This document shows positions 5,605 through 5,751 of a stretch of 5,751 nucleotides of DNA, one piece after another. The stretch lies in NCBI GenBank assembly GCA_025966175.1, contig JAOPVN010000603.1, positions 1 to 5,751 of the forward strand, read 5' to 3'. The position numbers and the translations under genes are program-made. A model generated the notes under the pieces. The model worked only from the letters and a program-made list of their open reading frames with translations, searched no databases and was not told the DNA's origin. This DNA is from Modestobacter sp. GTDB lineage: Bacteria > Actinomycetota > Actinomycetes > Mycobacteriales > Geodermatophilaceae. Position 1 is the first letter of the stretch. Each line of letters opens with the position of its first letter.

Positions 5605-5621
5605 GTCTGCTCCCGGCAGAC
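5605..5621. promoter_or_regulatory. Inverted repeat in the divergent TPR/DUF1015 promoter region
   Basis: GTCTGC (5605-5610) and GCAGAC (5616-5621) are perfect inverted copies around TCCCG. Allowing one G-T pair the symmetry extends to 5602-5624. It lies near the middle of the 110-bp divergent gap, so it could be an operator serving both directions or a hairpin in one leader. The symmetry is seen; function is inferred. Confidence 0.4.
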
Positions 5622-5651
5622 GCCGCCCCCGGCTCCCCGCCGGCGCGCTCC

Positions 5652-5657
5652 TACGAT
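5652..5657 (+). promoter_or_regulatory. Candidate -10 element for a leaderless transcript
   Basis: TACGAT fits the actinobacterial -10 consensus TANNNT, and its last base is 7 bases before the GTG at 5665, so transcription would begin at or next to the start codon. No ribosome site is visible before that GTG, consistent with leaderless translation. A -35 box is not evident. Confidence 0.45.
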
Positions 5658-5664
5658 CGACTCC

Positions 5665-5751
5665 GTGCCCTCGACGTCGCCGGACGCCCCGCCCCCTGAC
5701 GCGACGGGCCTCGACGTCCGACCGTTTCGTGCTCTGACCTACCGCGACCAC
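5665..5751 (+). CDS. Start of a probable DUF1015-family protein (runs off right edge)
   Basis: Only 29 codons are visible. A Pro/Ser/Asp-rich opening (VPSTSPDAPPPDATG) is followed by LDVRPFRALTY. The PFRA phrase near the N-terminus is typical of DUF1015 proteins, which have no established function here. The GTG was chosen because it lies just after a good -10 element and starts the frame that contains this phrase. The gene diverges from the TPR gene. The assignment rests on a short stretch and could be wrong. Confidence 0.5.
   Translation, partial: MPSTSPDAPPPDATGLDVRPFRALTYRDH

Noticed and set aside
5095..5751. Upstream continuation of the HAD frame to the window edge
   Set aside because: It overlaps the TPR gene in another frame, has Ser/Pro/Arg-rich shadow composition, and a GTG with a ribosome site at 5094 gives a normal HAD protein.
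1..5751. tRNA, rRNA, CRISPR array, insertion sequence, toxin-antitoxin or prophage genes
   Set aside because: No tRNA arm patterns, spacer-repeat arrays, transposase motifs or terminal repeats were seen; the genes are syntenic housekeeping genes of uniform composition.

Overview
The window is very GC-rich and gene-dense, with short overlaps between genes, GTG starts and strong purine-rich ribosome sites. This is typical of a high-GC actinomycete. Protein style and gene order suggest something near Geodermatophilaceae (Blastococcus/Modestobacter/Geodermatophilus); that placement is inference. The gene order TPR protein, HAD phosphatase, small hypothetical, tlyA, nadK, recN matches, from memory, the Mycobacterium tuberculosis block Rv1691-Rv1696.

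Layout from right to left, because most genes are on the minus strand. At the right edge a plus-strand gene begins (29 codons visible, probably DUF1015 family). It diverges from a minus-strand pair: a three-repeat TPR protein (5153-5554) and a HAD-IIA phosphatase (4012-5094), joined by a 21-codon ORF that overlaps both by four bases. A plus-strand SCP2-like gene (3639-3977) converges on the HAD gene across a 34-bp gap holding a GC hairpin. Left of it is a 232-bp divergent promoter region. From there a minus-strand operon runs off the left edge: an 81-aa proline-rich hypothetical, tlyA (rRNA 2'-O-methyltransferase), nadK (NAD kinase) and recN (DNA repair ATPase, 387 N-terminal residues visible, stop outside the window). 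The recN reading frame has no stop in the window and covers 1-1163.

The operon mixes translation quality (TlyA), cofactor supply (NadK) and double-strand-break repair (RecN). The genes are tied together by one-base, four-base and longer overlaps, so translational coupling is likely; no shared pathway is evident.

The most unusual element lies between tlyA and nadK (about 2185-2367). It is an imperfect tandem array in which every unit begins with the nadK-type start GTGACCGAG, contains a GTGACC-N10-GGTCAC inverted repeat, and (in the full-length units) ends with an AGGAGAAG ribosome site feeding the next start. Three of the four starts are in the nadK frame and one opens a 26-codon ORF ending in a GTGA overlap. 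Similar GTGA-coupled mini-ORFs precede the small hypothetical (10 codons) and the HAD gene (21 codons). The rest of the window is ordinary housekeeping sequence.
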